From: an uncultured Bacteroidales bacterium
GTDB taxonomy: Bacteria; Bacteroidota; Bacteroidia; Bacteroidales; Bacteroidaceae
Length of the DNA stretch: 11,739 bases
Assembly: GCA_945871755.1 (NCBI GenBank)
Contig: CAMBWV010000005.1
Span: forward strand, 1-11,739
Direction: 5' to 3'
In this document: piece after piece, positions 1 to 6,365 of the stretch
How the letters are laid out: the number at the start of each line of letters is the position of its first letter
Numbering within the stretch: the first letter of the stretch is position 1
Notes under the pieces: generated by a model
The model's database searches: none
What the model saw: only the letters and a program-made list of their open reading frames with translations
What the model was told of the DNA's origin: nothing
Translations under genes and position numbers: made by a program

Positions 1-52
1 GGAAGGCGCGGTTGGCTCTGCGCCTTGGGCGCAAAGCTCTTGGGACAGCGAT

Positions 53-98
53 AAGGGAGAGAGGAGGGAGGAGGAAGGAAGGAGAAAGGAAGAAAGGA
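53..98. repeat. Homopurine tract downstream of the permease
   Basis: Forty-six consecutive purines on the plus strand (mainly GGA and GAA words) lie just past the permease stop codon. A GC-rich set of competing inverted repeats, GGCGC (5-9), GCGCC (20-24) and GGCGC (28-32), is further downstream in the permease direction. No gene is visible in 1-112. Confidence 0.7.
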
Positions 99-112
99 TG
101 GATGAAATGTTA

Positions 113-1762
113 TCAGTGCTTCTTCCATGAGAAGCGGATGGCATAGTAGAGGATGTGCGCTACGGCTAGGGCGCAACTGATGTATAATAAGGTGCGGTCG
201 GACTGCCAGCCTGCCGTTTGCTGGTGCCAGAAGGCGGTGAGCAGGCACACGAGGCTGAGGATGGTTCCTAGGACACTGAGGAAGGACTGGCCGTGGCGAC
301 GATGGGTGCCGCCGCCCAATACGCTATGACGCACTCCGTATGCGGAATAGATATCCAAGCCTATGAGCATCCAAATGACAAGTCGCAGCCAGGTGTCGGC
401 GGGCAGAAACAGCATCATTCCCACACAACAGATGACGCCCATGGTGGGCAAGAGTGGAACGAACGGCGTGCGGAAACCGCGCGGCGCATCGGGCATCGTT
501 CGGCGCACAATAATCACGCCCGCACAGACCAAGGCAAACGCGAAGAGCGTGCCTATGCTGGTCATCTCACCTGCCACTCGCGAGGGAACGAAGCCTGCCA
601 GCAATCCGCCCAGCACCATAAAGAGCAGGTTGCTACGAACGGGCGTGTGGAATCGCTTGCTGATTTGCGAGAAGAAGGCGGGCAGGAGGCCGTCGCGGCT
701 CATGCTATAAAATACGCGGCTCTGGCCCATGAGCATGACCATAATCACACTGGCATAACCAAGGAGAATGGCAATGAGGATGCCGCGGTTCAACCACGGA
801 TAGGCGGGTACGACCACGCCATCGACCCCTGCAGAACCCATGTGGGCCACGGCAACAGCGGCAGGTGCAATCTCGTTGCCGCTCTTGGCAAACTCGGAAT
901 AATGCACCACGCCCGTCATCACGTGCGCGAACAATATATATAATATGGTACAGACAAGGAGCGAGCCCAAGATACCGATGGGCATATTGCGCTTGGGGTT
1001 GATGGTCTCCTGCGCAGCGGTGCTTACGGCGTCGAAGCCGATATAAGCGAAAAATACGATGGCCGCTCCGCGCAGCACGCCGCTCCAGCCGAAATCGCCA
1101 AATTCGCCCGTGTTGGCAGGCACATAGGGCGTGAGATTCTCCGTATTCACATATTTCCATCCCAAGAAGATGAAGGCGAAGACGACGGACAGTTTGAGAA
1201 CCACAAGGAAGTCGTTGAAGCGCGCACTCCCCTTGGTGCCACCTACCAGGAAGAGCGAGAGGAGAATGACTATGCCGATGGCAGGCAGATTGACCACCCC
1301 TCCCTCGGCGGGGCAGGCACAGATTTCGGGCGGCAAGGCCCAGCCCACATCACCGAGCATTACTGCGAAATATCTACTCCACGAGATGCTCACCGTGACG
1401 GCCGCCACAGCGTATTCCAGTACGAGGTCCCAGCCTATAATCCAGGCCACGAGCTCGCCCATCGTCACATAGGAATAGGCATAGGCACTGCCCGAAATGG
1501 GTATCATCGAGGCAAACTCGGCATAGCACAAACCTGCGAGCGCGCAGGCCACGGCAGCCAGCGCAAAACTAATCGTAATGGCAGGTCCCGTATGCAGGCC
1601 CGCCACCACCCCTGTCACGGAGAAAAGTCCAGCACCTATGACCACACCCACACCGAGGGCAATCAATCCCATGGGACCAAGCACACGTTTCAAACCCTTG
1701 CCACCATCATTGTTGGCTTCTGCCATCATCGCGGCGATTGATTTTTTCGTAAATAAGTCCAT
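113..1762 (-). CDS. APC-superfamily amino-acid permease (CAT/YfnA-like)
   Basis: This encodes a 549-residue, very hydrophobic inner-membrane protein, probably a proton-coupled amino-acid importer or exchanger of the APC superfamily. The first helix carries the family's glycine-rich motif, GVGVVIGAGLFSVTG at residues 37-51. A second signature, FFAYIGFDAVSTAAQE followed by NPKRNMPIGI (about 237-264), is characteristic of the cationic amino-acid transporter (CAT/YfnA) branch. I see roughly 12 to 14 hydrophobic segments; the last two (about 490-545) extend beyond a 12-helix core, as in CAT proteins. The short hydrophilic N-terminus (1-25) has no signal peptide, as expected. The ATG at 1762 is chosen because a good promoter lies just upstream and GKGLKRVLGPMGL aligns with the usual N-terminal region. 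It is transcribed alone, divergently from map. The substrate cannot be read from sequence; family membership is firm, cationic specificity is only a guess. Confidence 0.93.
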   Translation of the reverse strand: MDLFTKKSIAAMMAEANNDGGKGLKRVLGPMGLIALGVGVVIGAGLFSVTGVVAGLHTGPAITISFALAAVACALAGLCYAEFASMIPISGSAYAYSYVTMGELVAWIIGWDLVLEYAVAAVTVSISWSRYFAVMLGDVGWALPPEICACPAEGGVVNLPAIGIVILLSLFLVGGTKGSARFNDFLVVLKLSVVFAFIFLGWKYVNTENLTPYVPANTGEFGDFGWSGVLRGAAIVFFAYIGFDAVSTAAQETINPKRNMPIGILGSLLVCTILYILFAHVMTGVVHYSEFAKSGNEIAPAAVAVAHMGSAGVDGVVVPAYPWLNRGILIAILLGYASVIMVMLMGQSRVFYSMSRDGLLPAFFSQISKRFHTPVRSNLLFMVLGGLLAGFVPSRVAGEMTSIGTLFAFALVCAGVIIVRRTMPDAPRGFRTPFVPLLPTMGVICCVGMMLFLPADTWLRLVIWMLIGLDIYSAYGVRHSVLGGGTHRRHGQSFLSVLGTILSLVCLLTAFWHQQTAGWQSDRTLLYISCALAVAHILYYAIRFSWKKH

Positions 1763-1792
1763 AGTCTATTCTTTTTGCGTTGTTTAGTGCTG

Positions 1793-1823
1793 CAAATATA
1801 GCAAATTTATATTTACCCGCAAG
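1793..1823 (-). promoter_or_regulatory. Bacteroidota-type promoter of the permease gene
   Basis: Read on the minus strand, a perfect -7 box TATATTTG (1793-1800) lies 19 nt from a TTG-containing -33 element, CTTG (1820-1823). This fits the Bacteroidota sigma-ABfr consensus TTTG-N19-21-TAnnTTTG with one mismatch. Transcription would start near 1786, leaving a leader of roughly 25 nt before the permease ATG at 1762. Confidence 0.75.
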
Positions 1824-1917
1824 TATTTAGTGGCTTTTTGTTATTCACCTCTGGCTTTCAGCATGCCTTTTGATAGGAAAAAGGTGGGAACGAGGCATCC
1901 ATTTCCCATAAAAATTG

Positions 1918-1925
1918 TAACTTTG
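1918..1925 (+). promoter_or_regulatory. Probable -7 promoter element for the map-tsaD-cinA cluster
   Basis: TAACTTTG matches the Bacteroidota -7 consensus TAnnTTTG exactly and lies about 60 nt upstream of the map start codon. No convincing TTTG -33 box sits 19-21 nt upstream, so the assignment rests on the -7 box and its position in the divergent gap. The 1763-1986 gap otherwise contains the opposing permease promoter and nothing else recognisable. Confidence 0.5.
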
Positions 1926-1986
1926 TCCCGCGAATTGGCCTGCGCACAACGGACCATCGTTGATACCGCTCGCCATTTATCATTCT

Positions 1987-2847
1987 ATGAAACCCAAGAA
2001 AATCATCCGAAACTGGTCCGTCCCCAAGGGTCAGGAGCTTACAGAGTTTGACAAGAAGGTGTTGGCCTTCCAAAACCGCGGTGAACTTGTGCCCAAGCGC
2101 AAGTTGATCAAGACGCCTGAGCAGATTGAAGGAATCCGCCGCTCGGGCGTGGTCAATACGGGAGTGCTCGACCTGATTGAGCGCGAGATACACATTGGTA
2201 TGTCCACGGCCGAAATCGACCGCCTGGTTTACGAATACACCACCGACCACGGCGCCATCCCCGCCCCGCTCAACTATGAAGGCTTTCCCAAGAGTGTCTG
2301 CACGAGTATCAACGAGGTGGTTTGCCACGGCATTCCCTCGGACGACGAAATCCTGGAGGAGGGCGACATCATCAATGTAGATGTCTCGACCATCCTCGAC
2401 GGTTACTACAGCGACGCCTCGCGCATGTTCATCCTCGGCGAGACCACTCCCGAGAAGGCCAAACTGGTGCGCGTGGCCAAGGAATGTTTGGAAATCGGGC
2501 AGGCGGCAGCGAAGCCTTGGGGCTTTGTGGGCGACATCGGCAAGGCCATTGCCAAGCACGCCCACGCCAACGGTTTCAGCGTGGTGCGCGACCTTTGCGG
2601 CCACGGCGTTGGGCTGGCCTTCCACGAAGACCCCGAGGTAGATCACTACAACACGCACCGCAACGGCATGCTCCTCGTGCCTGGCATGGTCTTCACCATT
2701 GAGCCGATGATTAACATGGGCACGTGGGAAGTGTTTGTGGACGAAGAAGACGACTGGACCATTGTCACCGAGGACGAGCTGCCCTCCGCCCAATGGGAGC
2801 ACACCTTCGTCATGACCGAGCACGGACTGGAAATCCTCACTCACTAA
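1987..2847 (+). CDS. map: Type I methionine aminopeptidase
   Basis: This cytosolic metalloprotease removes the initiator methionine from nascent proteins. It has 286 residues when started at the ATG at 1987. An in-frame TTG at 1960 would add nine residues (MIPLAIYHS), but the ATG start gives MKPKKIIRNW, a more natural N-terminus. All dinuclear-metal and catalytic residues are present with E. coli spacing: His114 (VCHG), Asp132 (NVDVS), Asp143 (YSDASR), His206 (GHGVG), His213 (FHED), Glu239 (TIEPM) and Glu271 (QWEHT). An N-terminal extension of about 40 residues (GQELTEFDKKVLAFQNRGELVP) precedes the usual KTPEQIEGIRRSG start of the fold; such extensions are common in Bacteroidales MetAPs. It is the first gene of a tight co-directional cluster, 27 nt upstream of tsaD. 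The identification is secure. Confidence 0.97.
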   Translation: MKPKKIIRNWSVPKGQELTEFDKKVLAFQNRGELVPKRKLIKTPEQIEGIRRSGVVNTGVLDLIEREIHIGMSTAEIDRLVYEYTTDHGAIPAPLNYEGFPKSVCTSINEVVCHGIPSDDEILEEGDIINVDVSTILDGYYSDASRMFILGETTPEKAKLVRVAKECLEIGQAAAKPWGFVGDIGKAIAKHAHANGFSVVRDLCGHGVGLAFHEDPEVDHYNTHRNGMLLVPGMVFTIEPMINMGTWEVFVDEEDDWTIVTEDELPSAQWEHTFVMTEHGLEILTH

Positions 2848-2874
2848 CTCTCCCCTCCTTACACTAGAAACAAT

Positions 2875-3912
2875 ATGTCTGTCACTATACTTGCCATCGA
2901 ATCCAGCTGCGACGACACCTCGGCAGCCGTCATGCGCGACGGCCGCCTGTTGAGCAACGTCACGGCTAGCCAGACTGTGCACGAAGCCTACGGCGGCGTG
3001 GTGCCCGAACTGGCATCGCGCGCCCATCAGCAGAACATCCTGCCCGTTGTCGATCAGGCTCTCAAGCGCGCTGGCGTGGCGAAGGAAGAACTCTCGGCCA
3101 TCGCTGTCACCCTCGGCCCTGGCCTGATGGGCTCTTTGCTCGTAGGCACCTCCTTTGCCAAGGGCATGGCCATTGCGCTAGGCATTCCGCTCATTGAGGC
3201 CAACCACCTGCAAGGCCACATCCTGGCACACTTCATCCAAGAAGGCGACACGGACCGCCCTACCCCGCCCTACCCCTACCTCTGCCTGTTGGTTAGCGGC
3301 GGCAATTCTCAAATCGTCAAGGTCAACGCCTACAACGATATGGAGATTCTGGGACAAACCATCGACGATGCGGCGGGCGAGGCTATCGACAAATGTAGCA
3401 AGGTTATGGGACTGGGCTATCCCGGCGGCCCCATCATCGACCGCCTGGCGCGACAGGGCAATCCCAAAGCCTATGCTTTCAGCAAACCCAACATCCCTGG
3501 TCTCAACTATAGTTTCAGCGGACTGAAAACCTCCTTTCTCTACTTCCTGCGCGACCAGTTGCAGGCGGACCCCGACTTTATTGAACACCACAAGGAGGAC
3601 CTCGCCGCCTCGCTCGAGCATACCATCGTCGAGATTCTCATGAAGAAACTCAAGCAGGCGGTCAAGGAGACGGGCATCAACCACGTGGCTCTCTCGGGCG
3701 GCGTATCGGCCAACACGGGACTGCGCGAAGCCTTCAAGGCCCGCGAGCGTTCGGGCACGTGGAATATTTACATCCCGCCCTTCTCCTATACCACGGACAA
3801 TGCGGCCATGATTGCCATCACGGCCTACTACAAATACCTCGACGGGCAGTTCTGCCCCATCGACAAACCGGCTTATGCCAACAGCCGCGGCGACAACCTC
3901 ATCTGCCGCTAA
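2875..3912 (+). CDS. tsaD: tRNA N6-adenosine threonylcarbamoyltransferase
   Basis: TsaD (also called Gcp or YgjD), with TsaB and TsaE, transfers threonylcarbamoyl from threonylcarbamoyl-AMP to A37 of ANN-decoding tRNAs, forming t6A, a near-universal modification. The 345-residue length is normal. Visible family motifs are the N-terminal ASKHA nucleotide-binding segment LAIESSCDDTS (6-16), the metal-binding HLQGH (His111 and His115), LLVSGGNSQ (138-146), DDAAGEAIDK (164-173), SGGVSAN (274-280) and TTDNAAMIA (306-314) with metal-ligand Asp308. No motif is missing. It starts at ATG 2875, 27 nt after map, with an A-rich ribosome-entry region (AGAAACAAT) instead of a Shine-Dalgarno, and is followed 42 nt later by the cinA-type gene. 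The three genes are probably co-transcribed. TsaB and TsaE are not in the window. Confidence 0.98.
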   Translation: MSVTILAIESSCDDTSAAVMRDGRLLSNVTASQTVHEAYGGVVPELASRAHQQNILPVVDQALKRAGVAKEELSAIAVTLGPGLMGSLLVGTSFAKGMAIALGIPLIEANHLQGHILAHFIQEGDTDRPTPPYPYLCLLVSGGNSQIVKVNAYNDMEILGQTIDDAAGEAIDKCSKVMGLGYPGGPIIDRLARQGNPKAYAFSKPNIPGLNYSFSGLKTSFLYFLRDQLQADPDFIEHHKEDLAASLEHTIVEILMKKLKQAVKETGINHVALSGGVSANTGLREAFKARERSGTWNIYIPPFSYTTDNAAMIAITAYYKYLDGQFCPIDKPAYANSRGDNLICR

Positions 3913-3954
3913 ACCTTTCGCATTTTCACAAAACCACATAAAAACAAACGACCT

Positions 3955-4476
3955 ATGGATTTAGATCTCAAACTTGTCAGCAAGGAAATCAACGAAATGA
4001 TGTGGCGCAACCACAAAACCCTTGCCACCGCCGAGAGCTGCACAGCGGGCCGCGTTGCCAGCGTCATCACCGCCGTGCCCGGCAGTTCAAACTACTATAA
4101 AGGCGGCCTCGTCTGCTATTCCGACGAAATCAAGACAGAGTTGCTCAAGGTGGATGCTGACGTTATCGCCGAGAAGACGCCCGTTTGCGAGGAGGTGGTA
4201 CGCCAGATGGTGATCGGTGCCAACGAACTCTTCCACACGGACTACGCTGTAGCCATCAGCGGCTTTGCAGGCCCTGGCGGTCCCGACGGCGGTCGCAGCG
4301 GTGTCATCGTGGGCACTATCTGGATTGCCGTAGGTACGAAGGACGACGTTGTCACCACCATGATTGAAGAGGACAACGGCCGCGACAAGAACCTGGCCTC
4401 CGCCACCAGCGTTGCCATGCACTTGCTCCGCGACTATCTGAAGGAGCACATGGAGAGCGACGAAAGCGAAGCCTAA
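3955..4476 (+). CDS. pncC: CinA C-terminal domain protein, probable NMN deamidase (PncC type)
   Basis: This 173-residue stand-alone CinA C-terminal domain is the form that hydrolyses nicotinamide mononucleotide to nicotinic acid mononucleotide plus ammonia, recycling NMN made by NAD-dependent DNA ligase. Family motifs are TAESCTAGRVAS (25-36, with the catalytic serine at 28), YYKGGLVCYSDEIKTELL (about 47-64) and ISGFAGPGGPDGG (about 99-111, usually ISGIAGPGG). The N-terminal molybdopterin-binding-like domain of full-length CinA is absent, as is common for PncC, and there is no sign of truncation. The C-terminus ends in an acidic tail (ESDESEA). It lies 42 nt downstream of tsaD and is the last gene before three inverted repeats and a strong terminator. 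Deamidase activity is inferred from the family; some database entries will call it a competence-damage protein. Confidence 0.93.
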   Translation: MDLDLKLVSKEINEMMWRNHKTLATAESCTAGRVASVITAVPGSSNYYKGGLVCYSDEIKTELLKVDADVIAEKTPVCEEVVRQMVIGANELFHTDYAVAISGFAGPGGPDGGRSGVIVGTIWIAVGTKDDVVTTMIEEDNGRDKNLASATSVAMHLLRDYLKEHMESDESEA

Positions 4477-4478
4477 CT

Positions 4479-4540
4479 CGCGCGCGCGTTCCTTATATAT
4501 AGGAAACCAAAATCCGATGTCCTATTCCTGCACAAGGAAT
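4479..4540. repeat. Alternating CG/TA tract and two small inverted repeats after cinA
   Basis: Directly after the cinA stop codon lie five CG dinucleotides (4479-4488), then TTCCT-TATATAT-AGGAA (4489-4505, 5-bp arms) and ATTCCT-GCACA-AGGAAT (4524-4540, 6-bp arms). The arms share the same TTCCT/AGGAA words, so alternative pairings are possible. They precede the main terminator by only a few bases and may stabilise the transcript's 3' end. No protein or RNA family is recognised. Confidence 0.55.
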
Positions 4541-4542
4541 GC

Positions 4543-4580
4543 AAAAGAGGCTGTACCCATCTGCGTACAGCCTCTTTTCT
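4543..4580 (+). terminator. Strong rho-independent terminator of map-tsaD-cinA
   Basis: A perfect 14-bp stem, AAAAGAGGCTGTAC (4543-4556) and GTACAGCCTCTTTT (4565-4578), closes an 8-nt loop and ends in a T-rich tail. The A-run at the 5' foot gives U-runs on both strands, so it can also act in the minus direction. It insulates the cassette that follows from the housekeeping cluster. Confidence 0.88.
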
Positions 4581-4708
4581 TGTTGGGCAATTGGAGGGAC
4601 GCGATACATTCCGCAAGCTCAGAGCCACCTTCCTTGAACATCAAAGGCAAGCGTTACAATCCGATTTGGCTATGAATATCCACAACGAGCGGCTCTCATT
4701 ATATGGCC
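4581..4708. other. Non-coding spacer before the repeat array
   Basis: This is part of the 395-nt gap between cinA and the ATPase gene. After the terminator there are about 128 nt with no recognisable promoter or RNA motif. A TTG-initiated frame opens at 4591 and runs through the repeats to 4830, but I do not accept it as a gene (see findings). Confidence 0.5.
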
Positions 4709-4823
4709 TTACCACAAAAAAGCCGAATGATTTACCACAAAAAAGCCGAATGATTTGCCACAAAAAAGCCGAATGGTTTGCCACAAAAAAGCCGAATGAT
4801 TTACCACAAAAAAGCCGAATGAT
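4709..4823 (+). repeat. Five head-to-tail copies of a 23-bp repeat upstream of the ATPase gene
   Basis: Five uninterrupted units of exactly 23 bp occupy 4709-4731, 4732-4754, 4755-4777, 4778-4800 and 4801-4823. Each reads TTACCAC, then six A, then GCCGAATGAT. Only two positions vary: base 3 is A, A, G, G, A in units 1 to 5, and base 22 is G only in unit 3. There are no spacers, so this is not a CRISPR array. The array ends exactly where the ATPase promoter's -33 TTTG begins, and each junction between units forms TTTA or TTTG. The near-identity suggests recent expansion or homogenisation. The function is unknown; the position suggests a promoter-proximal control element. Confidence 0.95.
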
Positions 4824-4854
4824 TTTGTAACTTCTTGAATATTATTTATATTTG
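4824..4854 (+). promoter_or_regulatory. Near-consensus Bacteroidota promoter of the ATPase gene
   Basis: TTTG (4824-4827), a 19-nt spacer and TATATTTG (4847-4854) give a full match to TTTG-N19-21-TAnnTTTG. Initiation about 7 nt downstream would be near 4861, leaving only about 10 nt before the ATG at 4872. The message would thus be almost leaderless. The -33 box directly follows the last 23-bp repeat. Confidence 0.85.
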
Positions 4855-4871
4855 CAACCAAAACAAAGCAT

Positions 4872-6164
4872 ATGAAATATCTATCAAGAATAGCTGATAT
4901 GGTACTGAAAGAAAGGCTTGCAGCTTTCGGAGCAGTACTTATAGAAGGTCCGAAATGGACAGGCAAGACAACTACTGCCATGCAGCAGGCACAGAGCATC
5001 TTGCAGTTGCAGGACCCCGACCGCAGAGACGACAATCTTGCCACCGCAGCCACCATGCCCTCCTTGTTGCTAAAAGGCAAACAACCTCGTCTGATAGACG
5101 AATGGCAGGACGCGCCCACCCTGTGGGATGCAGTGCGTATTGCTGTGGATAAATCAGGCGGCCTCCCTGGTCAGTATATCCTTACGGGAAGCAATACCGT
5201 GGACAAGGACAAAATATACCATTCTGGCACTGGGCGCATCACCCGTATGAAGATGTACCCGATGAGTTTGTGGGAGTCTGGAGATTCCTCTGGTGAGATT
5301 TCCCTGAAAGAACTCTTCGACAATCCAGATTATGATATTGATGGAATAACCAGCCAACTGGAGATTCCCGAGCTTATCAGAGTGGCTTGCCGAGGCGGGT
5401 GGCCTGCTACCTTACAAATGACTGAGGCGGCAGGGATGGTCATTGCCAGCGATTATGTGAACAGTGTGTGCGAGGTGGACATCTTGTCCATTGACAAGAG
5501 GCAACGAAACCCTAAGATTGCCCGACAAATCATGCGCTCGTATGCTCGTAATATCAGCACCATCGCAAAGCGCACGAGCATCTTTGCTGACATCACCTCA
5601 TCGGGAGACCTCACGCTCTCCATTGATACTTTTGATGACTATATCCGTATGCTGGAGAAATTATATGTCATCCAAGATATTGATGCTTGGTGTCCTGCCA
5701 TCAGAAGTAAAACTGCCATCCGCAGTATGCCGAAAAGAGGATTCTCAGACCCTTCGATAGCCGTGGCTGCGATGGGTGTCAATGCTGAGGCTTTAGAAAC
5801 ACAACTCAAGACCTTTGGATTCATCTTCGAGCAGATGTGCGCTCGCGACCTTCGCGCCTACACACCAGGCTTTGGCTCCCATTTGTCCTACTATCGCGAC
5901 CGCTATGGTCTGGAGGCTGACCTTGTCCTCCACCTTAATGATGGCCGATATGCGCTTATTGAGTGTAAACTAGGCAGCCGAGAGATAGATGACGGAGCAA
6001 AACATCTACTGGAAATCAAACGCTTGATTCAGGAGTACAACAAACAAGAGCAACAAGTACCACTGCGCGAGCCAGACTTGCTGATTGTCCTGACTGGAGG
6101 ATATATGGCCTACACTCGCCCTGATGGCGTCAAGGTTATCCCGCTTGCCTGCTTGAAAGACTAA
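4872..6164 (+). CDS. AAA-type ATPase with DUF4143 / PD-(D/E)XK-like C-terminus
   Basis: The 430-residue protein belongs to the scattered bacterial and archaeal ATPase group with AAA_14 and DUF4143 domains. Walker A is GPKWTGKT (26-33), a characteristic form of this group, and Walker B is RLIDEWQ (73-79). YILTGSN (102-108) and HSGTGRITRMKMYPMSLWES (117-136) are further family blocks. The C-terminal part contains Glu320, Asp350 (GLEADLVLHL) and Glu364-Cys-Lys366 (ALIECKLG), spaced like a PD-(D/E)XK nuclease-type core that looks intact. There is no signal peptide or membrane segment. The biological role of the family is not established; nuclease activity is inferred from the motif only. Codon use looks more AT-rich than in neighbouring genes, and the gene sits alone between two terminators behind a repeat array, suggesting acquisition as a unit. 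The ATG at 4872 is fixed by the adjacent promoter. Confidence 0.92.
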   Translation: MKYLSRIADMVLKERLAAFGAVLIEGPKWTGKTTTAMQQAQSILQLQDPDRRDDNLATAATMPSLLLKGKQPRLIDEWQDAPTLWDAVRIAVDKSGGLPGQYILTGSNTVDKDKIYHSGTGRITRMKMYPMSLWESGDSSGEISLKELFDNPDYDIDGITSQLEIPELIRVACRGGWPATLQMTEAAGMVIASDYVNSVCEVDILSIDKRQRNPKIARQIMRSYARNISTIAKRTSIFADITSSGDLTLSIDTFDDYIRMLEKLYVIQDIDAWCPAIRSKTAIRSMPKRGFSDPSIAVAAMGVNAEALETQLKTFGFIFEQMCARDLRAYTPGFGSHLSYYRDRYGLEADLVLHLNDGRYALIECKLGSREIDDGAKHLLEIKRLIQEYNKQEQQVPLREPDLLIVLTGGYMAYTRPDGVKVIPLACLKD

Positions 6165-6291
6165 CTCCCCCTTTCGCCTAAATGAAAAGTAGGTTTCAAT
6201 GGTCGCTTCACCTCTGCTGAGTCCATTCTCGTTGAAAGGCAGATGGAGTAACGTGAACATACGTACCTTGCTAGCAACGGGTGAGTGCCAG

Positions 6292-6315
6292 GAAGGGCGT
6301 TCCCTTCGTTTTTTT
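6292..6315 (+). terminator. Terminator-like hairpin after the ATPase gene
   Basis: GAAGGG (6292-6297) and CCCTTC (6302-6307) form a 6-bp stem with a CGTT loop, followed by G and seven T residues (6309-6315). The hairpin is about 130 nt beyond the ATPase stop and just upstream of the xerC promoter. The interval 6165-6291 contains nothing else I recognise. Confidence 0.65.
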
Positions 6316-6323
6316 ACTTGGAA

Positions 6324-6356
6324 TCTGCGGAAAGAAGTTTATTTTTTGTATTTTTG
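6324..6356 (+). promoter_or_regulatory. Probable xerC promoter
   Basis: A perfect -7 box TATTTTTG (6349-6356) is preceded, across a 21-nt spacer, by TCTG (6324-6327), one mismatch from the -33 TTTG. The ATG at 6366 is only 9 nt beyond the -7 box, so the message would start at or within a few bases of the start codon. Confidence 0.6.
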
Positions 6357-6365
6357 TCATTCCTA

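Noticed and set aside
293..943. 216-codon plus-strand frame opposite the permease
   Set aside because: Its His/Ala-rich composition is typical of an antisense shadow; the minus-strand permease is unambiguous.
1858..3027. 389-codon minus-strand frame opposite map and tsaD
   Set aside because: It is a shadow frame of two securely identified genes and contains no family motifs.
4709..4823. CRISPR-like repeat array
   Set aside because: The units are contiguous with no spacers and no cas genes are nearby; it is a plain tandem repeat.
4591..4830. 79-codon plus-strand gene through the repeats
   Set aside because: It has a TTG start, no upstream promoter seen, low-complexity frame-cycling translation across the repeats, and it overlaps the ATPase promoter; kept only as a finding.
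6183..6260. Possible gene remnant after the ATPase (about 20 protein-like codons ending at a TAA)
   Set aside because: It is too short, has no start codon in context and matches no recognised motif; chance cannot be excluded.
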